Notes: generated from the letters alone by a model not told the origin. 64,000 nt of DNA from Kluyveromyces lactis (GCF_000002515.2 NC_006040.1:1638728-1702727), one strand, 5' to 3'. Positions 44,700-56,098 are shown, counted from the first letter of the stretch. Numbers and translations are program-made.

Positions 44700-47600
44700 T
44701 TACTGGTTATTGTTTTGTTTCTTGGATTTGTACTTCTCTTCGATTTGTGCAATTCTATCTTCATCATACTGGTTGTTTAAACCTTGCAGTGTCTTTGAAA
44801 GTGCTTCTGTCACACCTATGAGAGGACGAATTAATACAAATGGTGCAGCTTTTGCGACAGTAGACACAGCTTCTTGAGCTCCTTTGGCTGTTTTCAATTC
44901 TTTTTTCGCTTTTTTCATACTGTCAAAAGTCAAGTATAAGTTCCGTTCCATAGATTCATATGCATCTTGAAGACCAGAATTGAAATCCTTCGGTTGATCT
45001 GCATATAAACTTAGAACTTTTTGATGATTTCCGTCAGCTAACAAAACATCTAAGTGATTACTTTTATTATCAGGTTCTTTGTTGAATAAAGCCGTCGACC
45101 GCAAAAGGGATTCGTCTATGAGGGCATCGACCTTCTCATCTCCCTCAACCAAAGTTATTGGGACATTTCTTCCAGTAATACCCTGACCACCTAATAATTT
45201 TTCAGTGTTCTCCAAGATCGTTTGAGTCCCAGACGTTAAACGTACGGCCAACTTGATCACTTCTCCACCTGTTGTCTTCAAAAACACCATTCCTCCATTC
45301 TGAAGACTACCGCCGAATCTACCATTTTGTTGGTAATGTTCGGTCGGAACTGAAATCAAGGCCCGAGCTCCGTAAGAAAGGCCGGCCAAAGGCTTGAGAG
45401 GTGTTAAAGCGCTAAGAATTCCTGGAATTTGAGTTTTAGTAATATCTGGAGTCCAAATATCTGATAAAATGGTTTCCAGTTGAGGAAATCCATTTACCCC
45501 GTATAGTATTACATGTTTTAGTTTTATTCTAGCCTCATCTAGGATAAAGAAGTTCATGAATTCCTTGGTTTTACCAGATTTTAGACCTGCATAATCAACT
45601 TTTTTGGGTTTATAGTCCAAAAGTAGTCTAACCGAATTTATTTCCAATCTTTGGATGTATAGAATATCAGGATATTCGTCCAAAAGCTCAAATCTATTGT
45701 CTTTGAACTGGAAGAAGAGAGTTAAAAACTCTAAAGTATCTTGGTCAACATGCAAAGTCAATGGTACTATGTTGATATTGCAAATCAACTCTGTTGCGTA
45801 CAAATGCGGTACAGGACGTATTAGTGAGCATTCAATTACTAACATTGCTGGCTCTTGCGCCATTTTATCATTCGACCGTGATCGAGTAAGAAATTTGTTC
45901 CAAGTAGAAGTTGGTAGGTTGTCAATTATCTCCAAGTCACTTACTTTAACAAATGTGTTGTTCAATATACAGTAATCATTTATTGAGGATAATGAGCTCG
46001 CCCTCTCAGCAATTTTATCCTGGCCTCCTTTGAATTCGATACACAAATCGCGGCCTTTTATGAGTACTTTGTACTTTTTTGTTGGTCTCAATTTCATTTT
46101 GCCTTCATTGGTTTCCTCGTTGTGGATTTTCCGGTTTATATTGTCTTTTATGTTTTCTACCGTATCTTTAGGTGCAGGAATATAAATAGAATCAAAAACC
46201 TTTGTTTCGGACAACTCTAGGCCATCATTAAAATCCTCTTGAATGCGATCAACAGCGGACTTGATTTCTTTTCGAGTATGTCTCCACTCGTATCCGTCAT
46301 ACAATTTCAATTTTACTTCCTCGATATGAATTTTGATTGTGGTAAGAATTGAAAATACGGACGATTTCGAATCATTTTCAACAACTGTCCGGCGTTCAGT
46401 CGAAAAGTGTTCTTCCTCAAAATTCACTGAACCCTGAGATACTGGTGGCGTTTCATAATCATCTTCGGTTTTGTCGTTCGGATTTTCCTTGGTGACGAAA
46501 AAGTCCTCACATAACTCATTGAAAATATCCACAGCTTCTGGCTCAATTTGATACTTCAGTGTATCGGGATATGTTTCTGCGGGTTTTAAATCAAGTGCCG
46601 TTTGCATTAGAGCGTTTAGCGAGTCGGAGCACACAGAAACATCAACTTTCTGCACTTTTAAGGAAACAGCCATGGAATCTGTGTTACTGAAATGCAATGA
46701 TAAGACGTCGACTTTAATAAGAGGGGAATAACCTTGTTTCTGGTACCAAGTAGATAATGAAATGTTTTCCAATACTTTGGTATTTCGTTCCTTCAATACC
46801 TTCATATCATCAATAAGTAAAGTCTCCAACGACCTCAACGAAACAGTGATGCCCAAAGGAGAAAAATTGATAATAGACTTAGGGATTGATATTACCATTC
46901 CGGTGCATATCCTGTAAGGCTTTAAAGAAAGTGAACAATCGTATAATCTTACCTCCATTGTTCTGAAAGTTAGCTTTCTTTCTTGCTTGATGTCTCCCTT
47001 TGATGAAGAAGGGACTAAGTCTCTCCATTTTGAGTCGATAAACAATCCCAACCCTTTCAAATAAAGCTTCGGTTTTCCAGAGTTTGGCATGTTTAATATC
47101 AATTGTGGTTTACTTCTATCATGGTTTACATTACATATAATGTCGGTTTTCTCTCTCATGTACAGCCGTTGTAGCCTTGCTTCTTTAACAATGCCACAGA
47201 GTGTCTTATTTTGGTCCTGAGATAGTATACACGAAATTGCCTCTATTGTTATGTCACCGAAAGTGTTTTCAAGAGTGTTTGTAATGGTCATCTTAGCTTT
47301 ATGGACCTGAAGAACGAAGTTTGAAAGAGTAGCCCTTTTATTCATAACATTAGAAGAATGCAACAATCTAACGCTCTTTTTAGTAACATTTTCATGGCCG
47401 TTGTTTCTAGTATTGGGATTTGTAAATGACGAAATAGAACCACAGAATGCAATCAAATTGGAAGATATTAATTCCAGTTCAGCTTGAGAAAGAAATAGAT
47501 GTAATGACTCTAGAACAGCTTTTGTGCGGGTATTTATGTCGATTGCACCAAACTTATGGTCGAAGGATTCAACGTGAAAACAGCCGTTAGTTTTTGAACT

Positions 47601-49208
47601 TATTATGAGATTCGACAGTGTTCCAATAAGAACTTTTTTATCGCCTCTGATTAATAGTAATGATATTTTTTCAACATCAAAAAGTGTATGAGGTAGGGTT
47701 GATTTAATAGGATCCATGGAAAGTTCAAGGCTAATGTTGTTCATTAATATTTTTAAATTAATACTTTGAGATTTAAAATGCAACACCTCTGCCGTTTTCT
47801 GATTAGCACTTGCACGAGTAATTTTTTGGATGTAATTATAGGCGCTACCATATTCTTCGACAAGCTTTAGTAGTTCATTCAATAAAACACTATCAACGTT
47901 GAGTGTGATGTCACGATTCAGAAACATTTTCTTCTCTGCTGTTGTCTGATCAGGTTGCATGGAGAACAGTGGTTGTGCAGATGGGGAAGAAAAGAAATAT
48001 TCGTTTGACATATAGAGTAGTTTCAAGTCAAACACAGAAGCGCTGGTTGTGAAACCTTCACTCTTTTTCAATGAAATATCAATCAAATTTAACTCTAAGT
48101 CATCGAGTAGATGTAAGCTTACTTTCTTTAAGAGAATAGCTGTGAGAACCTCCTCCTCCTTTATATTTTGTTCTTGTTGAAAGCGTTTATAATTCCTCAT
48201 GTTTTCTGTGCGGGTCCCATCAGACGAAGTTTTGTCCAATGAAGCCCGCAAAATCGACAATAAATGTTTTCTTATGGGTGATATTTTACGCAAGTAGATA
48301 TTTATTTCATCTATCCTGATGATGACATCCCTTACTTTCAAATCATTTATTGAAGTCACTCCCTGGAACTGTATATTGACTTTATCAATGGTAAGAACTA
48401 CTTGAACAGCATCATCTGATGATTCTAATATGAGACTTTCCATAGCACTTAAATAGATAGAAGTGGCTTCAAGTTTGGAGTAAGTGATACTGGCAGTCAT
48501 AGCATCTTCTGAATCTGTATTTTCATTTTCTTCCACATCGCTGTCTGTATTCTGATGAGAGTTAGTAGGAGAGAGTTGTGTTTTAGAGAATGCAACTTCT
48601 ATTCCCCCCATATCAACCGTGCGTTTATTATCAACAGTAAGCAATGTTATTGTATCAATAGTAAATTTAAGAGTGACTTCCGTTGATAGTAAAAACTGAA
48701 ACTCTATTCTCTTCATTTTCAGGCTTAATTTACCTAATGCCATTTGTAAGACTTTGTTTCTCATAGAGTCTAGAGCGGTCGGGGATTTTGAAACTTCTTC
48801 CAGTGCCTCTACGGAATGCTCACTGCTATCAGTTACATCCGATTCCATTATTGATTTAGTCATATCGATAACACTTTTCGTCAATGAGCTTGCCCACTGA
48901 TCAGACAAGTCGTCTTCAAAGAATCGGTCAATGGGTTTTAAAACAAAAGTTAGCCCTTCACCACTAATATCAACGTTGCCAGCAACGGCTAGTTGGAGAT
49001 TTAGCTTTTCTATTTTTCCACTCAAAACATCAACATTCGGCAGCTTTATTTCCTTTACATTGAGATCGATATCGTTGAAACTGAACTGTGATTGTGATCC
49101 AAGTGACACGTCCAAATTAGTCAGATCAACGTTAGAAAAAAGGGAAACTTGCTGTAAGACATATAAAAGTAATCGTTTCTGAACATTCTGCGGCAGCCAA
49201 GAAGACAT
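44700..49208 (-). CDS. ATG2: Autophagy lipid-transfer protein Atg2
   Basis: Atg2 is a rod-shaped bridge that moves lipids from the ER to the growing phagophore with Atg18 and Atg9. The 1502-residue product (1592 in S. cerevisiae) starts MSSWLPQNVQKRLLLYVLQQ, the Chorein_N/Vps13-like N-terminus, in strong agreement with the orthologue; the frame is open 20 codons further upstream without an ATG. Repeating beta-rich segments fill the middle. The C-terminal ATG2_CAD region has the conserved GARALISVPTEHYQQ and AVSTVAKAAPFVLIRPLIG, then an amphipathic end. Completes, with ATG4, a pair of autophagy genes in the window. Confidence 0.95.
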   Translation of the reverse strand: MSSWLPQNVQKRLLLYVLQQVSLFSNVDLTNLDVSLGSQSQFSFNDIDLNVKEIKLPNVDVLSGKIEKLNLQLAVAGNVDISGEGLTFVLKPIDRFFEDDLSDQWASSLTKSVIDMTKSIMESDVTDSSEHSVEALEEVSKSPTALDSMRNKVLQMALGKLSLKMKRIEFQFLLSTEVTLKFTIDTITLLTVDNKRTVDMGGIEVAFSKTQLSPTNSHQNTDSDVEENENTDSEDAMTASITYSKLEATSIYLSAMESLILESSDDAVQVVLTIDKVNIQFQGVTSINDLKVRDVIIRIDEINIYLRKISPIRKHLLSILRASLDKTSSDGTRTENMRNYKRFQQEQNIKEEEVLTAILLKKVSLHLLDDLELNLIDISLKKSEGFTTSASVFDLKLLYMSNEYFFSSPSAQPLFSMQPDQTTAEKKMFLNRDITLNVDSVLLNELLKLVEEYGSAYNYIQKITRASANQKTAEVLHFKSQSINLKILMNNISLELSMDPIKSTLPHTLFDVEKISLLLIRGDKKVLIGTLSNLIISSKTNGCFHVESFDHKFGAIDINTRTKAVLESLHLFLSQAELELISSNLIAFCGSISSFTNPNTRNNGHENVTKKSVRLLHSSNVMNKRATLSNFVLQVHKAKMTITNTLENTFGDITIEAISCILSQDQNKTLCGIVKEARLQRLYMREKTDIICNVNHDRSKPQLILNMPNSGKPKLYLKGLGLFIDSKWRDLVPSSSKGDIKQERKLTFRTMEVRLYDCSLSLKPYRICTGMVISIPKSIINFSPLGITVSLRSLETLLIDDMKVLKERNTKVLENISLSTWYQKQGYSPLIKVDVLSLHFSNTDSMAVSLKVQKVDVSVCSDSLNALMQTALDLKPAETYPDTLKYQIEPEAVDIFNELCEDFFVTKENPNDKTEDDYETPPVSQGSVNFEEEHFSTERRTVVENDSKSSVFSILTTIKIHIEEVKLKLYDGYEWRHTRKEIKSAVDRIQEDFNDGLELSETKVFDSIYIPAPKDTVENIKDNINRKIHNEETNEGKMKLRPTKKYKVLIKGRDLCIEFKGGQDKIAERASSLSSINDYCILNNTFVKVSDLEIIDNLPTSTWNKFLTRSRSNDKMAQEPAMLVIECSLIRPVPHLYATELICNINIVPLTLHVDQDTLEFLTLFFQFKDNRFELLDEYPDILYIQRLEINSVRLLLDYKPKKVDYAGLKSGKTKEFMNFFILDEARIKLKHVILYGVNGFPQLETILSDIWTPDITKTQIPGILSALTPLKPLAGLSYGARALISVPTEHYQQNGRFGGSLQNGGMVFLKTTGGEVIKLAVRLTSGTQTILENTEKLLGGQGITGRNVPITLVEGDEKVDALIDESLLRSTALFNKEPDNKSNHLDVLLADGNHQKVLSLYADQPKDFNSGLQDAYESMERNLYLTFDSMKKAKKELKTAKGAQEAVSTVAKAAPFVLIRPLIGVTEALSKTLQGLNNQYDEDRIAQIEEKYKSKKQNNNQ

Positions 49209-49651
49209 ATTTTTCCCATATACAAGAAGATAGCTGATGTGATCTCTTCTTGTCCCTCTAAATCTCAAGTTGCAGATCGGTATCGATTTGGCCTGGAGTC
49301 TTTACAGGGGTAGCGCTTTCTTGAATTGAACTAGTAAAGGTTTGATTTTGTTTTTTTTTTTTAAAAATATAGGGTATTTCAGATTCCGTCAGATGACAAG
49401 AAAAGGATCTAAAGAAGAATCGAACAATCATGTGACCAAGTTTTCTTGTAGCTTTACTCCCTATGGGCTTTTTTTTCTTGTCATTAAGGAGAGGGGCACA
49501 GATTGCTCTTAATCTTGCATTTTCGTTACTGGATTTATGGATACTTTACATTTGAAGGTGAAAGGTTTACTCAACGAGCGGGCCTTTTACGAATTCTGTC
49601 TTTTAACAATTAGGATTTTCGGAATAAAGAGATACACAAAGGGCATCATTA

Positions 49652-49855
49652 TCATACGTATTTTCCATCTGAAAAAGAAGTACTGATTACATATAATAGT
49701 TCAGATAATAATTCACGTGTTAGTAAAATAATCTTGCTTTCAGCGGTTCTTCCAAGGTTGAATTTAAACTTTCTGATCAACAGATTTAAGATATTCTCCC
49801 GCAATAAGATTTGTTGGACTGGATTTTGAATGCCAGATTCTTTTTTAGTATTCAT
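49652..49855 (-). CDS. Possible small protein, 67 residues, helical
   Basis: An ATG-led frame of 67 codons lies upstream of ATG2 on the same strand. The product has two predicted amphipathic helices, about 13-31 (VQQILLRENILNLLIRKFK) and 38-58 (ESKIILLTRELLSELLYVIS), joined by a short loop. This loosely recalls the first two helices of a histone-fold protein of the CENP-S/T/W/X kind, but the third helix is missing. No convincing splice signal follows. I do not recognise a family; it could be chance. A promoter would lie to its right, in the ZPS1-side spacer. Confidence 0.25.
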   Translation of the reverse strand: MNTKKESGIQNPVQQILLRENILNLLIRKFKFNLGRTAESKIILLTRELLSELLYVISTSFSDGKYV

Positions 49856-51144
49856 TCTTGTATTTTATATTTTTGTTAGATAATAAGTAGATGTTATATT
49901 TTGTACAGGTAAACTTCCTCAATTTCTTTGAGCTTTGATTGCTTCACTATTCGTGAAACAATCCCGTTACTTATATAGTTTCGTTCAGTAACATCAATAC
50001 AACCAATTGGAGCATTCTAGAATATTCTGAAGTGAGCTGTGGCTACGTGGCCTTTATTCAAGTAGCATCACGTGACTCATTAGATCCCGTGACCGTATTC
50101 AATTCACTCTCAATTTACAACAAGATTTATCAGATACTAATAAGATTTTGCATTTCCGCCAGACCATCGCCTAGCAATAGTTTCTTTTTTTCTGAGGATG
50201 CATGACGATTGTATATGTAGTTCTGCTTCATATTTTCCTATTCGAACAAATGTGATAAATCAACAAAGATATTCTTTGCACATATTGTGTTTTGTCACTA
50301 TGATCCATCATGTGAACTTCGATCCAGGGGATTACCTTACCTCGTTACCGCTTTCAACACTCTCGCCTAATAGTTATAGTTCTTCCAGATATTAATACTT
50401 TGGAGACGAAAGTAACGTTCAGGTGAAAAATATGAAAATCTGGTGTCCAGTTTCAAACTGTTGACCGTTTTCATGCTGGAATTCGAACTTAACGATTTCC
50501 CAATTAATGTTTTTCCCTTCGTCATTATTGATTCTTATTAGTACTATAAAGGCCACGATGGAATAACTTCTTGCATTTTTTCGGAAATCAGCTTACCACA
50601 CAGATAGCTGCGTGGGAAAACAAGCATGACGACTATTATTGGAAAGTGGGTAATTTTTGGGAAAGCGTTGTAATTTCCACTGCTATGAGATCGAAGTTGT
50701 ACTTTGTAAGGCTGAAATTCTCTATTGGACCCTGGTGGCACCCTTGCACAAATGCCGCACCCTGTTGTTTTATCTTAAGTGTGTTTTTCTTAAGTTGTAC
50801 TGGTTCAATACATATAAAACACCTTTTCTCGAACGGCAACACAGAAAGAACGCAGGAAGTGGAGATTTCCTTTCTGTTTGTTACTTTCAGAACACGCTGA
50901 GCAGACAAAAGGGACAGGTCAGGTCCCAATTTGTTTATAGTAATCGATGAAGTTTTTATTATGAGAAAGTTTAATTACTGCAAAGGTACTTTGGTACTCG
51001 ATTGTACGTAAAAGGTATGTTGGACGTCAGTTCACCGGGCATCTTATTGTTAGTTGAATTTTGAAGTACTGAGTGTAGGTTCATTGGGAATCTTGGTCCG
51101 AGGACACATGTATGATCCCATACATAAAACTATAGTACTTAACA

Positions 51145-51152
51145 TATAAAAG
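51145..51152 (+). promoter_or_regulatory. TATA box of the ZPS1-like gene
   Basis: TATAAAAG lies 140 bp upstream of the start codon at 51285, in good position for an inducible TATA-type promoter. Confidence 0.5.
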
Positions 51153-51284
51153 GGACAAGAAAGTTTCAATGTTCCATAGATAAGTGTGTTCGTTTTGCAA
51201 GAATTATTGTGTAATTGACACCATAGTATTCAGTACAAAGGAAACCATTACTTTGGATGCAAACATCGGCTGCTTGAAATAAAG

Positions 51285-52136
51285 ATGATGAACTCCATAA
51301 CCTCTTCAAACATTCTACTAACTCTTTACTTGGCCCTTATTGCTCAGGCGTCAATCGTGGTAAAGAGAGCTGACTCCTCTTCGACAAGTTCTGCCTCTTC
51401 GACAAGTTCTTCCCCTGCTACGATTTCTAAGCCCGCTTCTGCCAATTTGACTACCGAAAACCAAGCTTTAGCTCCTTTCCAAGATGGCGTGTTTGAATTC
51501 TTCGGATGGACCAATCCCACTTTCCCACAGTACCACAATTCCTGTAACATCACTAACCAGCGTATGATTAATGGTGCCCTTATTGATACTCTTGAAGTCT
51601 CTTCGTTTGCCAGAGATAGGTTGTTGGCAAACGGAACCTCTGATGAAATTTACAAAAGATGGTTCGGTGATGCGCCATTATTTACTGTTGCAGGGGTGAT
51701 TGAAAATACTATTCAAGGTGTCAAAGATGATCTATTATTCAGATGTGATGACCCCCAAGGTGGATGTGCTGCCAACCCAACTTCATGGTGGGGTTACCAT
51801 GTCCTAAATACTACCGGTGAAACTAACTTCTGTGATTTGTTCTACAGCGGCAAGAAACCACTCACTCACATTTGTTTCGAAGGAACTATTGTCGAAGTTG
51901 GACCAACTTTGTATGCTGGTATTGATTTGTTCCATCGTTACTTCCATCTTGACCAAATGAGCTCTGAAGGTTACATTGGAGAATATACCGAAGAATTGGA
52001 CGACATTTTGGCTCTTGCTCAGAACAACGCGACATACGCTGTCAGAAATGTGGACAACTACTTATACTACTTAGCAGATGTATACGCAGAGGCAGTTATT
52101 CCAGGTGGATGTTTGGGCGACCTTTCTGAAAATTAA
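51285..52136 (+). CDS. Secreted Zps1/Pra1-family zinc-binding protein
   Basis: Resembles S. cerevisiae Zps1 and Candida Pra1, secreted proteins induced by zinc lack or alkaline pH; Pra1 acts as a zincophore. It is 283 residues. A signal peptide (1-23) is followed by Lys-Arg at 27-28 (VVKRADSS), a likely Kex2 cleavage site, and a Ser-rich stretch. The mature domain has the family's zinc site HRYFH (217-221), the cysteine pattern CNIT, FRCDD, GGCAAN, FCDLF, ICFEG and GGC, and NNATYAVRNVDNYLYYLADV near the end. It stops soon after, without the His/Cys-rich tail Pra1 uses for zinc capture. Four or five N-glycosylation sequons are present. ATG pairs at 51285/51288 differ by one residue. Weak resemblance to M35 proteases does not prove activity. 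Confidence 0.88.
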   Translation: MMNSITSSNILLTLYLALIAQASIVVKRADSSSTSSASSTSSSPATISKPASANLTTENQALAPFQDGVFEFFGWTNPTFPQYHNSCNITNQRMINGALIDTLEVSSFARDRLLANGTSDEIYKRWFGDAPLFTVAGVIENTIQGVKDDLLFRCDDPQGGCAANPTSWWGYHVLNTTGETNFCDLFYSGKKPLTHICFEGTIVEVGPTLYAGIDLFHRYFHLDQMSSEGYIGEYTEELDDILALAQNNATYAVRNVDNYLYYLADVYAEAVIPGGCLGDLSEN

Positions 52137-52302
52137 ACGTATTTTTGAAAATTGCAGTCTATGTTAACTCTCACTGTGGTATCGGAACTTTTCCAACAGA
52201 GTGAAGGAATAATTTCTCAGTAGCTAGTGAATTTGTAATGTATTTTTTCATCAGAGAAGTAATCTTCAAATGTTCACTTTGGAAGTGCATAATTGCTATA
52301 TG

Positions 52303-52695
52303 TTGTTCCTGGTGTTGTAGGAGCACTTCTAAGGCGCCAGTTATTGAACCAACGCTAAATAAGAAGCTGAAGCTGAAACGAACTAGGATCAAGGCTGCAG
52401 AGTTTGGTGATTGGAAGCCCAATCTGAAAAGTATATCAGTAGATGGTTTCTTCATCCAATTTCCCGTCTGGATTTGACGACATACTAATTATTGTTCTAC
52501 ATTAACTTATATGTCTGATGTAAGAAACCAAGGAGAACACCGTAAGTAATTTACTTAACTAGTCGATCACCACTTTAATTATCCATTTATTTCATTAACA
52601 ACTACAAGTCAGAATGGCATCCAATTACGTTAATACTACTAACCCTCTAGGCCAAGCCCCTACTACCAAACATGATGAATATCCAGTCCAACACT
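52303..52695 (-). repeat. Inverted duplicated segment, copy 1
   Basis: Pairs with 58975-59373 in opposite orientation at roughly 70-75% identity by eye. It contains two divergent ATGs 130 bp apart. The minus-strand frame from 52483 reads MSSNPDGKLDEETIY and then stops. The plus-strand frame from 52614 reads MASNYVNTTNPLGQAPTTK onward for 33 codons. The sequence between the two ATGs is also conserved. The family of neither frame is recognised. Confidence 0.75.
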
Positions 52696-54224
52696 ATACC
52701 ATATTGCTGCTTTAATCAATCACTTTGCTATATATGTCGTTTGTCGTTTTGAATATTTCACCAAACTTTTCTGCAAAATTTCCCAAATGCAATGAACAAA
52801 GCAGTACGTGATAAAAATTATTTCCTGTACATATTCTGAGAGTATATTTTAAACAAGCTGCAATGACAGCGTAGGCCCCTCGGATTCATGCTTTTTCTCA
52901 TTGTCACAAGAAAGAAATGAGTAGACCGAGAAAAAAAGCATTAATGGTCAAGAGAGTATAGCTGCTGTTACTTCCCAAGAACGAAAAGCATCTGCAGTTG
53001 CCACATCTATCGACCAAAGGAAACTGTAACGTCTGCGTCACCTGCTAACCTAATATTGCAGTACCTGAGGGTTTCTTGCTGACTTTTAGAGCAAGTCACA
53101 CATACATGGAAGCTTTACAATTTTGATTTGCAGAAAGCGCAACGAATCCAGGACGTAGATCCTTTAATAACTGAAATGAAGAACTTCTTTTAATAAAGGC
53201 AAAGAACTCTACGTCTGTTCAGTGAAAAGTTTCATTTCTATTTACTTTTCTCTGTTATTGGCACTTTTCTTCCAAGAAAGGGATTCCATCGCCAACCCCG
53301 ATAATGGTACACATAGAATGCCCAGCCATTTTTCAATTTATCCCATTAATTTAGATTGATGTTGGGTATCCAAGCGTAACTTTATACTTGTTTACAATTC
53401 AGTTAGTGCAGCCTGTCGATGATATATGCCCTCTAAGAGCTTCATGAGTTGACTGAGCTACTGAGCTCTCCTAGCTCAAAATACATGTATATACATATTA
53501 TCGTAATATTGTTTGTACGGGTGCTAATGTGTTGAAAATTTCTTAAAACCAGTTTTTCCGAAAGAAGGATATATGAAAGGACATAGAATATTCTCCACTG
53601 AAACTTACTGAAGGGGAAGTACTACGTGGGCTGTTTCTCAGTCAGTATAGAAAATTGTGTTATGTAAGTATGCAACAAAGCAGGTTTACCTAAATTTTCC
53701 ATTACACAAGGATAGACTATTATTACAACCGAGTAAAACAAGCAATGTCATCCTCAATATCCGACCATTAGTCTGAATCCTTATGCTATCGACTGGCCCA
53801 AATTCGAGTATTTCCAGCTTTTGAATGTGACAGTAACCCCACAGAGGCTTTTTCCCAAGTCCCCTAATGACAAGTACATTGCAACAGCTTTCCAAAAATA
53901 GTCTGTTTTGAACCTTACCACATTCACGGCCGGATACTTTAGATCCAGGAAATCGACATTGACCATGAGTGTATAAACAACCGCTTTATTGTTTTCCCTC
54001 TTGATCAACGTCATTGTCAGTCCTAACGGATGGTTCTATATTTTCTTGGAAGACCTCCCTTCCGGTTACCATGAGAGTACAATCCATTTTTTTTATCCGA
54101 ACCACAGTAAAAAACCTTATAAAAGCTGATACCAAATGCAAACGAAAACGAAATAGACAACCGAAGAAGAAGAAGAGCCAAACGTTAACCTATTAACTTT
54201 GCTAACAGAACGCTGTTTAGTACT

Positions 54225-54715
54225 TAATTATTATATATAACTAAAAATGCTGTCGCCAATCACGATGTTACAAACTTTATCGATAAAATTGCCGATCAAC
54301 GCCCATCCTCCCAGTTGCAATTGGTAATGGATTTTCTGGATGACGTTTTGAGTAATACTGGAGTTGCATCAGCGGTTTCAATTATCTATTGTGGAAGAAC
54401 TTCAAACACAAGTTGACGTTGAAAAGTTGACTTGTCCTGTGATTATCTATTGGCAGTTAACTATCAATTGGAAGTGTCTGTTATATGTTGCAGCGAACCG
54501 GCCCAATTGGCCTCATTATGAAGCTCGAACATGGAAACCCGCTACAAGTTGCAAATGGTATGAGTTGATAAAAACTTTGGATAGTTCAACACAAAGCACT
54601 TGCTTTGGGTTAAAGAAAGTTCGGGCCCCTCTTCAACTGCACAGTCGCGTTATGCCCGTGTTCTCAACGGAGAGCAAAAATTGGTGCTTCACACAAAGTA
54701 AATATTCATAAGCCT
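54225..54715 (+). pseudogene. Remnant of an unknown, possibly secreted/cell-surface protein gene
   Basis: Frame 54226-54414 reads NHDVTNFIDKIADQRPSSQL followed by a helical VMDFLDDVLSNTGVASAVS block. The alternation of short helices and Asn/Ser looks like yeast cell-surface proteins rather than random sequence. Protein-like pieces continue in other frames to about 54715, with several breaks. I do not recognise a specific family, and the call as a host gene remnant is inference. Confidence 0.35.
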
Positions 54716-56098
54716 TGATACCGGCTAATCTACATTTCCCCACGAAATCAATTCATAAATTGATGTGGAAATTCTCTAACTTTTGTCCCCACCCCGAGTT
54801 CGGTGTCAATTGCATCTTCTATTCTCTGTTAGCTATCTACTTGCAGTTGATGATGGAAGGCCATTGACTTACCCTTCGGTATAATTCTGAATATGATTTG
54901 CAAAACAATGATGGAATGTTAATGTAATGTCAGGATATACTAAAATATGCATCTGTTATCTTTTGGGGGTACACCACTATTAATTTGTTCTCAGTTACCG
55001 CGTTATACGGTAGACTTTTTAATCAGCCCATTTTCCTTTTTCTAAATGCTCCCTTTTTTTACAATGAAAGCATGCCATCTTTTCCCAGTAAAGCCGTTTA
55101 TGTATTATGAATACTGTTGATAAGGGAGAATCAACATTTCCGGACTTGTCAGTTGATAAAAGCTACTGCTCCCAACAGCCTTGTTTATCTGGGCGTCGTA
55201 GCTCCTCAGTAGTGCTTCGTTTATTTGTTGCTTACCCCAGTTTTGTTATTGCAGCAATATCGTGATTCTAAGAACTGTGCTAGTTTGTCTTACCGGCCTA
55301 CAAAAACACCCAGAAGAAAATAAACAACCCCAGATTAAAAAAAAGTAGGTGATACTAATCCCGCTGTAAGTTTTCTGCGCAAGTGAAGAAAAAAAAAACA
55401 AAAAACGATCAAACCAAAGACACCCCACATATGAGTAGTCATCCTAACTCTCAAGAAATGGGCAACTGGGCTAGCAGTTGATGTTTCATGATCGATACAC
55501 AACGACTACCGACCTTAGTTAGGAATCGCTTCGCCTGGTTTTATTGTTAGGGGCAATTCACACTTGCCTGCTACTCGCAAAATGACCTGACGTTGAGATC
55601 AGGCGGGAATACATACCAACCGCTAATTTGTTCTTAGTCTCCTGTGCTTTCTCAAAAGGATTGAAGGAGAGTGCTTCGTATACGTTAGCTTAGGTAAGCC
55701 CTAAGAATTTTAGGGGAATTCCGGTTGAAGATCGGAAAACCTACCACCAATTCTTGAGTGAACAGACACTGAGGTAGTTCTTTGTCTGGCCGACAATCGC
55801 ATCTTTTTTTTTTTAGTGCCTTGTGTGTTTCTTGAGCATTCGATATTTAAAATTTCTATTGATAAGATGCTGCGATGGCGTTAGGATGAAAAGGAAGGTC
55901 GGAATCAGGAAAAAAAGGGGAGCGGTGCATTCATGCGCTTGAAATATTAACCGAGTGGAACGACGATTATGCAACTATGATGCATCCCGAAGTTTTTTAT
56001 TTAAGGGTATGATTAATTTGGAAAGTAACAATAACCCATCTTTTGTTAAAAGGGAATGTATTGTGTTCGTAGTTTAGAAATTGAATTCTCACACTGAA

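Larger units (their letters stand above)
49209..51284. other. 2.1 kb spacer at the start of the accessory region
   Basis: Between the divergent ATG2 and ZPS1-like starts. In S. cerevisiae SLA2 follows ATG2; it is absent, marking a synteny break. The stretch has a 67-codon ATG frame (49652-49855, minus) listed separately. At 50540-50950 it is open in four frames at once without ATG-led, family-like protein, which I read as composition. A CACGTGA lies near 50078. Confidence 0.4.
52137..56098. other. Four-kilobase gene-poor region with remnants
   Basis: Almost 4 kb without an intact recognisable gene. It contains the first copy of an inverted duplicated segment (52303-52695) and a gene remnant at about 54225-54715. 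Scattered minus-strand frames lie at 53686-54014 with overlapping, incompatible reading. Homopolymer runs occur near 55340-55400 and 55805. The mix of short frames and no promoter-gene pairs is typical of decaying subtelomeric DNA. The right end carries the promoter of the alcohol dehydrogenase gene. Confidence 0.5.

Noticed and set aside
50540-50950. Region open in four frames
   Set aside because: Frames begin at non-ATG codons and give no family-like protein; stop codons are scarce by composition.
50983-51016. Two AAGGT half-sites as a Zap1 zinc-response element upstream of the ZPS1-like gene
   Set aside because: The full palindrome ACCTTNAAGGT is absent and five-base half-sites are common by chance.
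52238-52477. 79-codon plus-strand frame overlapping duplicated segment copy 1
   Set aside because: Differences between the two copies fall mainly at first positions of this frame, which favours the opposite strand as the former coding strand.
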